Assembly: GCA_013368325.1 (NCBI GenBank) | Contig: JAACJK010000231.1 | Location: 124,001 to 188,000, forward strand | Source of the DNA: Ephemerocybe angulata | Lineage: Eukaryota > Basidiomycota > Agaricomycetes > Agaricales > Psathyrellaceae | DNA: 64,000 bases | Reading direction: 5' to 3' | Shown here: positions 30,206 to 44,249 of the stretch, one piece after another | Layout: each line of letters opens with the position of its first letter | Numbering within the stretch: the first letter of the stretch is position 1 | Position numbers and translations under genes: made by a program | Notes under the pieces: model-generated | What the model was told of the DNA's origin: nothing | The model's database searches: none | Seen by the model: the letters and a program-made list of their open reading frames with translations, nothing else

Positions 30206-30725
30206 TGTCGTGAACACCGGTCAGCCTACCTATTTTCTCTTCTTTTCCTTTCATTTCTTCCTTTACTATTCATTCGTGCGCATTCCTGCACACTCTTGCA
30301 CACCTTTGCACACCCTTGCACACCTTCACACTGCCTTCGCTCTTCTGAGCCTTCCCCTCACTTCATGCACAGCACGTTCACACCTTGTTCACACCTTTGT
30401 TCTCAGGCGCACTGCCCGCGCGCTGCCTTTTAGTCATATCGACTCATACGGACTCTATTGTTCTTTGGATCATTCTATTGTTCTATTTTCATTCGAGATC
30501 ATCTGGACACATATATACTCGTAGCTACTCGTTCATTATTCCCCACTTGATCTCTTTGACTATACAGGTACATAGTCGCTTCGCTCCTATTCCCTGTATT
30601 CTATTTACCTTTGACTATACAGTTCTTGTATCTGCATCGCTGCTCGTCGCTCGTCCGACCTCTGCTCCTCTGCTCTCTGCTCTCTGCTCGTCGCTCGTCC
30701 GACATCAGCCGGCGTCTTCGCCACA
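30206..30725 (+). mobile_element. Solo LTR of the Ty3 family
   Basis: 520 bp, TGTCGTGAACACC to GTCTTCGCCACA, flanked by the 5-bp duplication CCTCC (30201-30205 and 30726-30730). It is 30 bp shorter than the full LTRs because a segment between two TGCACAGCA repeats is missing. Left by LTR-LTR recombination of an older Ty3 copy in the F-box gene. Confidence 0.93.
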
Positions 30726-30859
30726 CCTCCACGTTTCTTCCGTGGAGGCGGATGAGTACCCCGACGAAGATGACCCCGTGTTTGGCGAGATGCCCGCCCT
30801 CAGATCTGTTTCCATCAATCACCTCTATGTCTTATCCATTCCTCTTCCCTGGAGTCAAT

Positions 30860-31761
30860 GGATGACTTTCCGCAGGCCTCTGACACAAAACAAACCGCTC
30901 AACAAAACAGATTTCTGAGGAAGCCGTGATGGCCGAGTACGAGGAAGGAAGGTGGAGTGATATGGCCGCGCTTAAGGCCAACACAAACTTCGATGTTTGT
31001 AGAGGCCTCTGAAGGCCTCTACAAACAAATTCTCCTCGAACAAACTGCGCCATCGCCTCCGACCTTCCTTACAAAGGTGTAAATCCGAAAGGGTCCTCCG
31101 GGATCAGAATCCCGGACCAGGGGTATAGGTAGGTAGGGGGGTCTGGGTCAGAGCCCCAGAGAATTTTGACCTGACCCAAAAAGGAAATTTGAGGCCTCGG
31201 AAACGAATTTTCGGGTAGGATTTGGACTTCTGAGAGTGTTTTATGGGTAGTATTTGCACTTGAACTTACAAGATACACCAAAAACATCAAAATTATGCTG
31301 CGTGATTAGATGGAAAGAATTGTCCCGGTTGTCCGACTATGTGCAGAATAGTCGCATGGTTCACAATGTTACTTAAACATCCAAAATAGCTATTACCAGT
31401 CTGTTTTAGCTCAAATCCACATGTCGAGCTCGGGTTTGGGTTATCAAAGCAAAAGTTATGACATCGTTCTATTACCAAATTGGGAGATAAGTTCCCACAG
31501 GTAGGTAGGTAGGGGTACCTGCCTGCCGGTTTGGAGAAAAACGACCTCTGGTCCGATATTTTTATCCCGGAGGACCCTTGAATCCGACGGCTATCTGCCT
31601 TCTTGCTTATGTGAGCTGATGCTTGGCTGATGCTCGGTCTGCTTTTGGGAGTTCGTTCGAGACCCGGCAGACAGCACCCGAGCATTCGGCAAGCCCTCCC
31701 ATCAGTTGAAATTTGTTCAGGAGGGATTTGTTTGTTGGAGACATCCTGCGGAAAGTCATCC
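30860..31761. mobile_element. 902 bp non-autonomous terminal-inverted-repeat element
   Basis: Ends are perfect inverted repeats GGATGACTTTCCGCAGG (30860-30876 and complement ending 31761), flanked by AAT on both sides. Removing it plus one AAT rejoins the F-box frame (LPWSQ then LLHI). No transposase frame. Inside are a hairpin GTTTGTAGAGGCCT with a 4-nt loop (30995-31026) and a second inverted pair GGGTCCTCCGGGAT (31090-31103 and 31564-31577), possibly a nested element. Superfamily not assignable; the 3-bp target duplication resembles PIF/Harbinger but is AAT, not TTA. Confidence 0.88.
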
Positions 31762-32521
31762 AATTGCTCCATATATATCTGGGATGGATCTATCCCTATG
31801 AAATAGGTGGAGTGCTCGGCCGAGCTACCAACCTTTTATCGCTCGACCTCTCCGCAGTCTATGCAGAAACGAACTCTACACCGCCCACAAAAATTCACGA
31901 AACCCTCCAACGGTTAACCTTTTCGAATCAAACCAGCAAGGAATATTCACTCTTCAAATCACTCCGACTCCCAGTGCTCGGCAGTCTGGAGCTTAGATTA
32001 ACCCAACCAGATCACCTCACAGGAGAAGATCGAGGACCACTCCGCGTATTCGACATTTACCCATTTCTTTGTCAGGGTGCCGGCTAGTAGAGCTGTCTAT
32101 CGATGATGGAGCCTTGGCTGAGCCACGCCTCCTCTGGCTATCGATCCTCCCTACTCTTCGGACCCTCCGCCTCTCCAACAACAAGTGGTATGACGAGGAC
32201 AATCCAGAATTTGGCGCTTTCTTGCCTTTAGGGCCAGATATATTCCGCAAGATGGCAGCCACCCCCTCACACAACCCTATTCTTCCTTTCCTTGAAAATT
32301 TGACGTCTGAAGGGAGCCAGGTGTCGTTCTCGCCGGACCTCGTCATGGACTTTTTGCATTCTCGATGGGAGGACGACGGAGAACCAAAGGAAGGGGGCGA
32401 TGTATCCCTTCGATCTGTTGTATGTAAAGCTATAGGGCCCACCTGGACCCACTTGAACGAAGAGCAGGAACTCGTCGTAGGGAAGTGGAAGGGGCGAGGA
32501 CTACGCGTTGACATTCAGTAA

Positions 32522-33064
32522 TAAGATTCAGACCATATCGATACGAGCTATGTATGGTCGAGTCCGTTAGGATAAGCTTGAATAAATGGTGTCCTGCCTA
32601 TAGGTGGATCTAGAGCCCTTATATTTGGAGCGACCATCACTGCAGTTTCATTGTTCTTGAATCTCGAAGCCGAAGGAAGTCGCACGAACGCCAAGATTTT
32701 TACGGCCTTGCCTTTCGTAGATTGAGATGCCCGAGGTCGAGGAAGCGTCTGCTGACTTTGGATTAGTACTGACTGCAGGCTCATTTTCTAGCCATGATGC
32801 TGCGAACTGAGGCAACGTTCGAGGCGCGAAAGTTCTCCGTCGTCCCAAGTGAGTAGCAAATACTGCGTATTTACTCAACGAGCGACTTGTTGAACTGTTC
32901 AGGGATTTATACCTCCTCAATGTCGGATAAACTGCCGAAACCCGCACCTTCTGATCGAAGGACCCGCGAGGTCCGCCATGAGAGTGCATTGCGCAGGGAG
33001 ATCAAGGACAGCCTACTACAGACCACATGGAGCCGAAGAGGTGATAGAAGAATATAACGCACCG
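32522..33064. other. 0.54 kb spacer
   Basis: Lies between the F-box pseudogene and the CE15 relic. TATAAA at 33065-33070 probably belonged to the CE15 promoter. Short open frames only. Confidence 0.4.
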
Positions 33065-33086
33065 TATAAAGGAGAAAGGCAGAGTC

Positions 33087-34277
33087 TTGATCCCACCGCA
33101 TCTCACCCCTCCGTCTGGTCTACTCCCCATCGTCTTCGCCATTGGGCACATCGTCTCCCAGTACCGAGCTGACGTGAAGGTCCTGGAGCCAACAAAGGTC
33201 ATTTGGACCTGCCCATCCCTCCCCGATGCCCTCCCCGTGAAGACAAACGCCCATCTTCCCGACCCTTTCACATTCTACAACGGCCAGAAGATCACCACAA
33301 AGGCCGAGTGGGAATGCCGACGCGAAGAGATTCTGCAGTTCCTCCAGCGCACCGAGTACGGAACGATCTCCCCGAAGCCAGTCGTCGTCGGGTCCCTCAT
33401 TGATGAACGCCTCACCGTCAATGTGGCAGAAAATGGTCGAAACATCTCGTTCACGGCCACCGTGTCTCTCCCACCGGGAAACGGCCCCTTCCCCGTCCTC
33501 ATTGCACTTAGCGGCTCTTCCCTCCCTAACCTCGAAGGTGTCGCAAAAATCATCTACACCAACGACGATCTCGCGTTCATCGGATGCTCGGCAGGGACAC
33601 GGAGAGGGAAGTTCTGGGATCTATATGGGTACAACCACAACGCTGCCCCTCTCACAGCCTGGGCATGGGGCGCCTCGCGCATCATCGACGTCCTCGAGAC
33701 GCTCCCGGACTCGAAGCTCGACTTGAAGAAGTTGGCGGTAACGGGGTGCTCGCACGCCAAAGGAGTCCTGGCAATTGGGGCGTTCGACCGCCGTATTGCC
33801 TTGACTCTCCCACAGGAGTCCGGGAACGAATGTGCCAACTGCTGACGTATCGCCAGACGGGGCGGTGGACCTACCTTTCCAGTGCAGACTCCCGACCCGA
33901 ACGAGCCATTGTTCAGCCAGTTGTTTGTCCCATACCTCGCCAGGCCAGACGCCCTTCCTACGGACCACCACCTCCTGGCCGGACTCATTGCTCCCCGAGG
34001 TCTCTTGGTGCTGTAAAATTCTGGGATGGGGTCATTGGTCCCCGCTAACAAGATCTGGAAGGCGCTCGGAGCTCCCGATAATATGGGTATTTCGTCGATT
34101 GGCGGCCACAACTATTGCCAGATCCCAGTCAAGCAAGTGGAGGACCTGAATGCTTTCGTAGACAAGTTCCTGTGGGGCAAGAATACGAACACCGCAGTCT
34201 TCAAGAATGATGCTGTCTATAATTTTGGGTTCCAGGAGGCGAGCCATGTTGACTGGCAGACGCCTACCTTGTCTTAG
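33087..34277 (+). pseudogene. Degenerate 4-O-methyl-glucuronoyl methylesterase (CE15)
   Basis: One reading frame from about 33087 to TAG 34275-34277 carries CE15 hallmarks: LPDPFTFYNGQKI, EILQFLQRTEYGTI, VTGCSHAKGVLAIGAFDRRI around the nucleophile serine, LTLPQESG, DHHLLAGLIAPRGLLVL, GAPDNMGISSIGGHNYC and VDWQTPTLS. CE15 enzymes are secreted and cut ester bonds between lignin and glucuronoxylan. Here the frame has an in-frame TGA (about 33843) and TAA (about 34015). The usual GCSRxGKG motif is one residue short with R changed to H, the stretch after QESG is shortened, and no ATG with signal peptide is found at the front. Most likely a recently silenced gene; an unseen short intron could explain one stop but not all defects. 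Confidence 0.82.
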
Positions 34278-34621
34278 TCGGAAAGATCAACTTTTTTTTA
34301 GTATATCTGTCATAAATTTTCATACCTCAATAGCCACGCCCCTCCTTCGCATTTCACCCACTCTCGAGGGGTGCCTGCAGATAAAGAAGACTGCTTTGAA
34401 TAGCATTGAATCTGAAAGCGAGGAGGAAAGAAGCAAGAAGGAAATCGGAAAGAAAAGCGGCAACCCGAATGATCCCAGATCACTCCGAGTTCCGGATATG
34501 TATGTTGCGGAACCTATGTCGGCTTGAATGTCAACCAGCATCTAGTTGCCTAGCGCTCATTCTCGCCGCACGAAGTGTCCTTCTCCATGACTGTCGTCTC
34601 CCTTCAAGAGGACGTGAAGAT
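34278..34621. other. Promoter region of the Rab-like gene
   Basis: About 340 bp between the CE15 relic and the GTPase ATG. No clear TATA box; nothing else recognised. Confidence 0.35.
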
Positions 34622-35903
34622 ATGCCTACCGTTAAGCTCGTAGTTGTAGGTTCTTCTGGCGTCGGTAAAACGAGTCTCCGTGGCCAGGTTAGTCGATGTT
34701 TTCGTAACGCTTTTCAGAGATCTAATACTTCCTCTGATAACGTCTATTAAGTATATCTCAGGTCGCTTTTCCAATGGGTATCGAGCAACGATAGGAGCGG
34801 ACTTCATAACGAAGACCCTCCCTCACCCTACAAACCCCGGGGAAACAGTCGTGCTACAGATCTGGGTGAGCTTATAATGACCATCTTCTCTCGCACGAGC
34901 GTCTTTGTTAACAGTCTTTCAGGATACAGCTGGCCAAGAGCGCTTCTCCAGCTTGTCCAGTGCATTCTTTCGGGGTGCCGATGCTGCACTGCTGATGTTT
35001 GACGTGAACGCCCCAGAAACCATGATATCCCTGAAGAAATGGTGGGCGGAATTCAAGGAGAGGGCACCATTGGATGAGAGAGACGCCGAGGACTACTGCT
35101 GTGTCGTGGTTGGGAACAAGATTGATCTCAAGGACGAAAATCCTTGCGTTTCTGAACCACAAGCCCTTGCTTTTTTGGACGAGTTGGTTCCGTCTAGCCA
35201 GCAGACTGAACCCTCCCAAGGCACAACCCCTGCTGAAACCTCCTCGGTACCACCACCATCTTCCCCAAAGCCAATTCGTTCGGAGGCGATACCCGTGGCC
35301 TCGGGGTCTTCTTCCTCGTACGCACCGAAACATACACTGACGAAATCTCGTACACGATCTCCTAGTCGTTTCTACGGAACGGCAACCTCCACCAGGACGA
35401 CCCTGACAATATACCACACCCCTTCGTCGTCTCTATTCGACACTTTTCATTCCGCCCGTACATCTCCCGAATCCACGCCACGAAGTCTTGCGGGTTCGAG
35501 TGTCCTCAGTCGTGGACGGCGTCAAACCAAGCTTTCGACTGGAAGCTCCAGTAGTGGGGTGACCATAACTCCGAGAACATTCGCCCGGGAACAGCCATCC
35601 TCGCCAATCTCCGACATTATCATCACTTTACCGGATGATGAGCTTAACTCAACAACCCTTCCTTCCTCGTCCTCTCTCCCATCCCCGATCCCTGACCGCG
35701 GCCCGAAGCTCTTCTTCACCTCTGCCAAAACAGGAGAAGGAGTGTCTGACGTCTTTGAGTACATCGCTCAAAGAGTTGTGAAGAAGTGGGCGTACGATGA
35801 GCGGATGGACGAGCGTATGCTTCATTATCGAGAAGGAAGCGGGGACGACACCGTACGTTTGGGCCTTCGGAACGCGGGTCGCAAGTCGAGCAGGTGCTGC
35901 TGA
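34622..35903 (+). CDS. Rab-family small GTPase (Rab7/Ypt7-like) with a long insert before G5
   Basis: Three exons (34622-34687, 34752-34865, 34923-35903) give 386 residues, nearly twice the usual 200-210. G-box motifs are intact: G1 GSSGVGKTS, G2 RATIGADF, G3 WDTAGQERF, G4 NKID, G5 TSAKTGEG. The C-terminus SSRCC is a double-cysteine geranylgeranylation site, so it should cycle onto membranes. IGADFITK and the CC tail are closest to Rab7/Ypt7 (late endosome/vacuole). Between G4 and G5, where Rabs have about 30 residues, there are about 180, mostly Ser/Pro/Thr-rich and likely disordered; this part carries no intron signal and stays in frame. The start is the first ATG before G1. Confidence 0.92.
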
Positions 35904-36362
35904 TGAAGGCCCGTCTCAAAGGGTATGTCTTGCCTAGTAAAACATATCGTACAATGTGGAACTCATGTTGCCATCTTTCCAACAGTTCCAATCTTATATA
36001 CCCCCAGGTTTTCTTAAATTATATCTTCATTTGTCGCTTTGTGCGCCTCTGTATTTTCAATCGCGAGATACCCATGTATCCCTAGCTATGATCGCTGATG
36101 ATTTGAACTGACTGTCCTTCCTCTTCCCTGCCTGCGTCTCTCGGAATACGACAAACAGCGCCCATATGGACAATCACTGCATAACCGTGCTTGCCGCATA
36201 TCTTGGCATACCCTTGGCATACTCTATTGTGGGCAATCATGACATATTCATATTCGGCGATGCTTTGTGACAATCTCGGACTTTTGGCGCCTGACAGCTT
36301 TCTTCTTCTTCCCCACCACTGGCAGCAGGTCAGCCTCCAACCTGGCTTCGTCTTCATACCCC
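35904..36362. other. Intergenic spacer
   Basis: About 460 bp between the Rab-like gene and the mannosidase ATG; 3' end and promoter DNA only. An alternative in-frame ATG for the mannosidase lies at 36267. Confidence 0.35.
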
Positions 36363-38605
<2,243 letters not shown>

Positions 38606-39853
38606 AACTGTTCGTGGCGCGCCACAAGTCGCAGGTTGGCGGAAGAGGTCATGGCGGCTACATATCTCAACTATGTACGCTCCAGGTGTCGTGAGCCTGA
38701 GATCCCCGACTGCATCGTGCATGTGCGTACCAGTTAGTAACCGTTGCGGGTATCTATGGAATTGATGTACCGACGGGTCACCTCCCACGAAATATACCCT
38801 CCCTCTAACCATATTTTACCACTGTATTTAAATGTATTGCATGTCTTGCACTAACTGCTGCACAACGATATGGCTGCCCGAGGTCTCGTACCTTGGTGAG
38901 ACCCTCCCTTCTTTCGCAGCTCACTCGAGGATGAAGTATCACTCGAATCAGAGCGGCGACCCAGTGAGAGGTTCGGTTAGACTGATCTTCTTGCCGATGC
39001 TTCTTATCTCTTCTTTCATCAAAGCACACGCCGAGCCACAAGACTGCAAATCGCCTCCAAACCCGACTCTAGAAAAGGTGTGCATGTGTGCACCAGCATC
39101 GCTTCTCTTTCACTCCGCTTCCTTCGGTGCTCTGAGGCTACAGGGCGTACACTGCACCTCCAAAAGTAGAGGATCCTGAACTACCGTCCCTACCTAGTGG
39201 CGCCTCTCATGAAGTCTGGACCTGAGATAGATGATCTCGCGACTAGACGAGCTCCGTGGCACCCTTTCGCTCGTTTAAGCTTCCACGACGAGATTTCTAC
39301 AGCTTGACGCTCCTTCATAAGTTTCACAACTTTAACCTCTCAGATCTCGGGGCCACTAGCCAATTTGTGAATGTCCAAATTGTGGAATGCAGCACATGGT
39401 CGCTCAACTGTTATCTAACCAGTTTTCCCAAGTTGGTCTGAAATTCTCTGAATTTTTGTGGTGTGTGGCAATCGTATCCAGCAAATGGTCTTTACTTACC
39501 ATGTCCCTGGACATGTTCTATCACAGGTTCAAACCGTGATTCCTGATCTACCTCCGCCCGTCCTGGCCACGCTATATCCGTTTCTCCATTTACAACCGGG
39601 ACAAGTACAGCTGCCCTTTTTGCCGTATCGGTGCCCTTCCATGCTAGCCTGCTCTTCTGCATATAAAGCTGCGTGACGAATACAACTGTGGCACCCCCCG
39701 ATGCTACCTGCCTGAATAACTCCACACCCATTCTCTCAAGGTGTACCCAACGTATACCTGCGTCGCAGCCCCTGGACCCCTCTTGATAGTATCCAGTCTA
39801 CCCAAAGAAGACTCTCCGCCAGAATCCACGCTTACAGCGCGTCGTATCCCAGC
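38606..39853. other. 1.25 kb without a recognised gene
   Basis: Short open frames on both strands, none with a domain. No TE ends or tRNA detected. Confidence 0.4.
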
Positions 39854-41444
39854 ATGCCCGAGTTTGAGATAACTGCTGCGCAGATTGTTGGTCTGTTCAT
39901 GGAATCGGTATTCTATGGTACGGCCCTCCTTTCTACAAATATTTGGGCGAGTCTGAACCGCGTCTAGGAATCTATCTAGTCACATTCTTCTCCTGCATGC
40001 GCGTTCTCCTTTGGAGAGACGGGCGCCTGAAGGCGTGGTCCGAGATGAAAAAAATGATGGTCATCGCTGCGCTCCTCATGCTCGTATTCGGGTCGCTGGA
40101 TGTGGCCTTTGGCCTGCGACACAATCTCGAGGCCTTCGTCTATCAATTCGCAAAAGGTGTTCAGCCGGCAGAAGAATTTGGGAAGATCTCGAAGTGGCTG
40201 AACGTGATGAAGTTTGCCAATTATGCCGCGCAGACATTCATTGGGGACGGCATTCTGGTGAGTCGCATCTCTAAAGTGCTTCTGGATTTCTGGTCTTCCT
40301 TTGTGTGCTCCTTCCCTGAACAAGGGCTATGAGCGATAGATGGTAGAGCGGCCCAATAGCGCAGAACGTTGCCTAATGTCGGCATGCTCTCACATTGCCT
40401 CAACCCTTTCGTCAAAATCCAGCCATGGTGACTGATTGTACCCCACTCTGTTTACCCAGTTATACCGTTGTTATGTCATCTACAATCGGAGATGGTGGGT
40501 CGCGATTCTTCCAGCTTTGATGTGGTTGGCCACGGCGGGTGAGTGACACCGTTTCTCCCCTTCGGCGCTATTGAGACTGACCCCCACTTCAACTACATAG
40601 CATGCTCAGGCGTTACGATCTACATCGAGTCTACCATTGGAAACGGAGATCTTAGCCAAAGTCAATTCCAGCCTTTCATCTCCTCCACCCTTGCTCTGAC
40701 CCTTGCGACTAACCTCATCACGACCTGTGAGTAGCCTGTCCTCAATAGGAGAAAATATTTACTCATCAGATGTTCATGTTAGCGCTCATTGTGTGGCGCA
40801 TATACAAGATCCAATCACGGACATCCAGCCACACATTATCGCAGATCACAGGATCCACCGCCAGCCCGTACTCAAGACTGATACGTACTCTGGTTGAATG
40901 TGGGGCCATGTACACTGTGTCCATCGTAGTCCTCTTTGCATGCTATCTCGCTAATAGCAATGCGATCCTCGGAGTGTCTAATTCGGTATGCGATATCCTT
41001 CCTGACGGAAACACCTTTCTAACGGAATTTGTCGAATATAGGTCGTACAGATCATAGTATGTTGTCGGCCGTCTAGACCTAGCGCATTGTCACTAACTTC
41101 CCTTAACCTCTCAGGGCATCACATTTAACCTATTGATCCTTAATATTGACCGCGGTACCACGACTCAACCGACTTCCGCTTCCTATCATTCCAACGCAGG
41201 ATTCATCAACTCTACCCAGCGCGGTGTCGCCTTGCATGAGCTGAGGATCAAAACAGTTACTACAACGACTCGCGACCCTCCGGATGGGTTCCATGTGAGC
41301 TCTCAGGTCAAGTCCGCGACAACCCGGGCAAATGACGACCTGAGCTTTGACGATTCGGTGGATATCGAGAAGGCAGTTACAAGTCCATCACCGCCCAGTC
41401 CAGCTCTCGCTCGCGGGATGGAAGGAAAACCCCGTGCGTGGTGA
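39854..41444 (+). CDS. Seven-helix membrane protein of unknown function, agaricomycete type
   Basis: Seven exons fit: 39854-39917, 39968-40257, 40460-40538, 40601-40726, 40793 to about 40988, the tiny 41042-41056, and 41115-41444. Extracellular-type N-terminus MPEFEITAAQIVGLFMESVFYG, then hydrophobic helices (IYLVTFFSCMRVLL, MMVIAALLMLVFGSLDVAF, WWVAILPALMWLATAA, ISSTLALTLATNLITT, ALIVWRIYKI context, MYTVSIVVLFACYLA, IIGITFNLLILNI) and a hydrophilic C-terminal tail with LHELRIKTVT. This architecture is common in mushroom genomes (families near DUF6533/DUF6534) and has no known ligand. A receptor-like role is speculation. Exon joins keep phase throughout; no breaks. Confidence 0.8.
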
Positions 41445-41673
41445 TTTGTGATCACTATGTTGCTACATTGCCGAATAGCTAGCTTTTTTCGAACGTATGT
41501 GTGTATAACCTGGGATCTGGGACACTTTGGACCTTGGAATGGTTAAAGGGAATCTTGTATTTCTACTTGTATCACTGTGTAGTTGAGTCATTCGCATTAT
41601 AGATGCGGTGGCGTATAGATGTATAGTACTGTCATGTGAAGTCCTTTGGAAATTAGAAATGCCTGATCAAGAC

Positions 41674-44249
41674 TCAAGAGTCTGCGAGGAATGCGTTGGC
41701 CTGAATGTTATATAGCTTTGTATACTCGCCGTACTTGTTAGCAAAGAGCTCCGAGTGGGTGCCTACTTCTTCAATAGTCCCATTCTTCATGCATCTGAAT
41801 GGTTCAAGGTCAGTTGGTCAAGTAATTCGAGAAGCTAATGAGAGAAGCATACACAATCATATCCGCATGCTTGGTGAGGTAGCCAAACCGATGGGTGACA
41901 AACACCATGGTCTTTCCTTCCCTAGCTTCAAGTAGTCGAGTAAAGAGTTGCAGTTCTCCTTCGGAATCGAGAGCCGAAGTGGGTTCGTCCACCGCAACGA
42001 ATCGAATCTTGTTGGAATTCATCCTCATAAACGCCCGAGCACTAGAGAAATGAAGTATCTTGGTCAGCCTATCCGCTTCAGAGAGGCCAGCGGTGGTGTT
42101 AGATACTCACGCAATCACTCTCCACTGCTCCCCACCTGAAATGTTCGATTTCTTCGAAATCTTCTTCTTCTCCTCCTGCAGTGGGTGGTCCGGCTGATGC
42201 TCGAGCTTGTTGGCGGCTACCATGGGATGTATGACGGTGTCGAAGCCTTTGTCGAGCTTCTCGATGAACTCCTTCGCGCCACCTTTCTCTGCAGAGTCCT
42301 TTATCACATCCAAATTGTCCATGAGCGATGGGCAGCCCAGCCCAATATTTTCGACGAACGACATGGGGAAGATGTTGTGGTCCTGGGAGAGGAGAATGGA
42401 AGATTCGCGTAGGCAGGTTGTGCGATAGGTCTTTGATGGACGCCCGTCGATGAGAAGGGATCCAGATATTGGGTCATAGAGGCGCGAAAGGAGGCGGATG
42501 AGAGTAGATTTCCCACTCCCGTTAGACCCTACAATGACAACCACGCTGCCAGAGGGGATCTTCAGACTAACCGAGCTCAAGCTCGATTCCTTCTTCTGGC
42601 TCGTTAGATAGGAAAAGTTGACATCGCTAACGAAGGGTTGTACCGTTAGACTGAATCGCTTCTACTCGGATAGGAATGACAAACCTTAACTCGAATGACA
42701 TGCCTTCAGGGCGAGACTTTTCATGTGGATAATCTAGCTCTCCGTCCTCCATCACGTTCTTGATCTCCTTCGCTGGGTATAGACTCTGCAGCTTGCCTAT
42801 ACATTTCTTCGTTTCACAGTCTTCGTCCATCAGGTTGGAGAAGATGTTTCGTAAATTCGCGGCTGACGACTGCATGACGGCAATACCTGACAAGGAGCAC
42901 CGAGTTGGGTTTAGAAAAGAATAGAATATGGAGTACATCTTCATATCGAAAGTCAGTGTCAGCTTCTAGGTCAAAGAACATGAGAGCACAGACCCAGGGA
43001 AGGTTTTCTAAGATCTCCCCGACCACGACCCACAGAAGATCCTTTGTATTATCGCCGTACATGTTCTCGGGGTGATCGATACGGACATAACCCATCCTTT
43101 CTCGTGTTTTTATAAACTCTGCGTCGTTAAGTCAACATTTTCTTCTTCTTCGGTGTGAAACGGTCGAAAGTTACCTTGGGTGATCCACTGAGAGAGGTTA
43201 CCGCTAATGACATCCTGCCGATATCTCTCTTGCGATAGCGCGCTCAGAGCATGCAGCTTGATATTATCCGCGTTGTTGTCATATCCCAGATACGCTAAAT
43301 AATATGGCATCGCGCGCCGTCAGCATACTGTGGGCACATTGACCGGAGGAGGCGTACCTGTGTCCCAAATCGGGTTTCGTAAGCACTGCGTTACGAAGGG
43401 TCTGGCAAGACATGCTGCAATGAACAGTGGCCCTCCAGAGTTGGATCCAATCTGAACAACGACAGCAATCTGGCTTATCGCAGAAACTATGTAGCCCAGT
43501 CGTCGAGACAGTCCTTCGAGAGCATGGAAGGCTTCCCAAGCCCGCAACTGGGTCACAGTGGTCTCATCTATGTCCTCCAGGTCAGTGTCTTGTGGGAGAC
43601 AGCTAATGAGAGTGAAGGATACCTTGAGACGTTGGCAGATCTCTCGCGAGGTCCGCTGTAGAAGAAAGAAGTGGTCAAGATTCAATTTCCACACGGAATT
43701 TTCCAAAGCTTACCTTTCAGAATCATCGGCTTGAAATGATCCTCAACTTTTCTCTGTAGCTGAATTCAATTCTCCGCACTTCAGTGGGTTCTAGTGTCAG
43801 CGAAGGACATATCTAGAAGGAGCTGGGCCACTGACTTAAGGTGCGTCCGTACACCGGTTATCATGCTCCAAAAGACGATCATCCCTAGGCACCACACTAC
43901 CTCATTGATTGGCATGGGTTTCCTTTCGTTTAGGGTAACTAAACACGATCTAATTCAGCCAAAAAATACGTACCAATCGAAGCATCTTTCTCGTCAACGA
44001 CATCTGAACGGCTGTTTCTGCGGCGCCTGCGAAGACGCCGACAAAGTACAGTGGTGGTTCCTAGCGGAGGGAGATGAGGAGGCACATTGCCAGGCGCCGG
44101 GGCGCCGAGCTTACTGCATGCCGCCCACAACACCTAGTACGTTGGAGCAATGTCCGGTGTCGGAAAGGACTATGAGTCAGTAAACCTTGTACATTCTAAG
44201 CTAACCTCTGAGGATGGATGCCCCGAGAGACGCGAGACCAAAAGACCAT
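41674..44249 (-). CDS. ABC half-transporter (one membrane domain, one nucleotide-binding domain)
   Basis: Minus-strand multi-exon gene ending at TGA 41676-41674. The C-terminal NBD is complete: Walker A GSNGSGKST (about 42520), Q-loop region ILLSQDHNIFP, signature ISGGEQWR (about 42125), Walker B FVAVDEPTSALD, H-loop VTHRFGYL, and the end QANAFLADS. Upstream exons give a membrane domain with PLYFVGVFAGAAETAVQ, WCLGMIVFWSMITGV, ALEGLSRRLGYIVSAISQ and the long loop MGYVRIDHPENMYGD. This matches an agaricomycete ABC-exporter group of unknown substrate. The first exons are uncertain; ATG at 44249 is possible but the joins near 43750 and 44100 are not secure, and the N-terminal region looks short. 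Could be intact or 5'-damaged. Confidence 0.78.

Larger units (their letters stand above)
29734..32521 (+). pseudogene. F-box-like pseudogene broken by two insertions
   Basis: The family signature is clear: LTELPPELLVEIFSFATSG, LLGRICHEWRGLVFDFCPLW, then a TAG stop at the next codon (29926-29928). The frame continues with VSSLSMNDLPHDFFGAL and VGPWPILSYL to 30205. A 520 bp solo LTR follows, coding resumes (EDDPVFGEMPALRSVSINHL, LPWSQ), a 902 bp inverted-repeat element interrupts at 30860, coding resumes at 31762 (LLHIYLGWIYPYEIGG), a one-base frame change occurs near 32080, and the family ending (WKGRGLRVDIQ, TAA) is at 32519-32521. The closest relative in the window is the minus-strand gene 5762-7176. 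Copia sits 40 bp before the ATG. It cannot make a full protein. Confidence 0.9.

Noticed and set aside
33843..33870. Short intron explaining the first CE15 stop
   Set aside because: The only GT...AG pair would give an intron of about 30 nt, far below the 45-65 nt seen in the rest of the window, and it would not fix the second stop.
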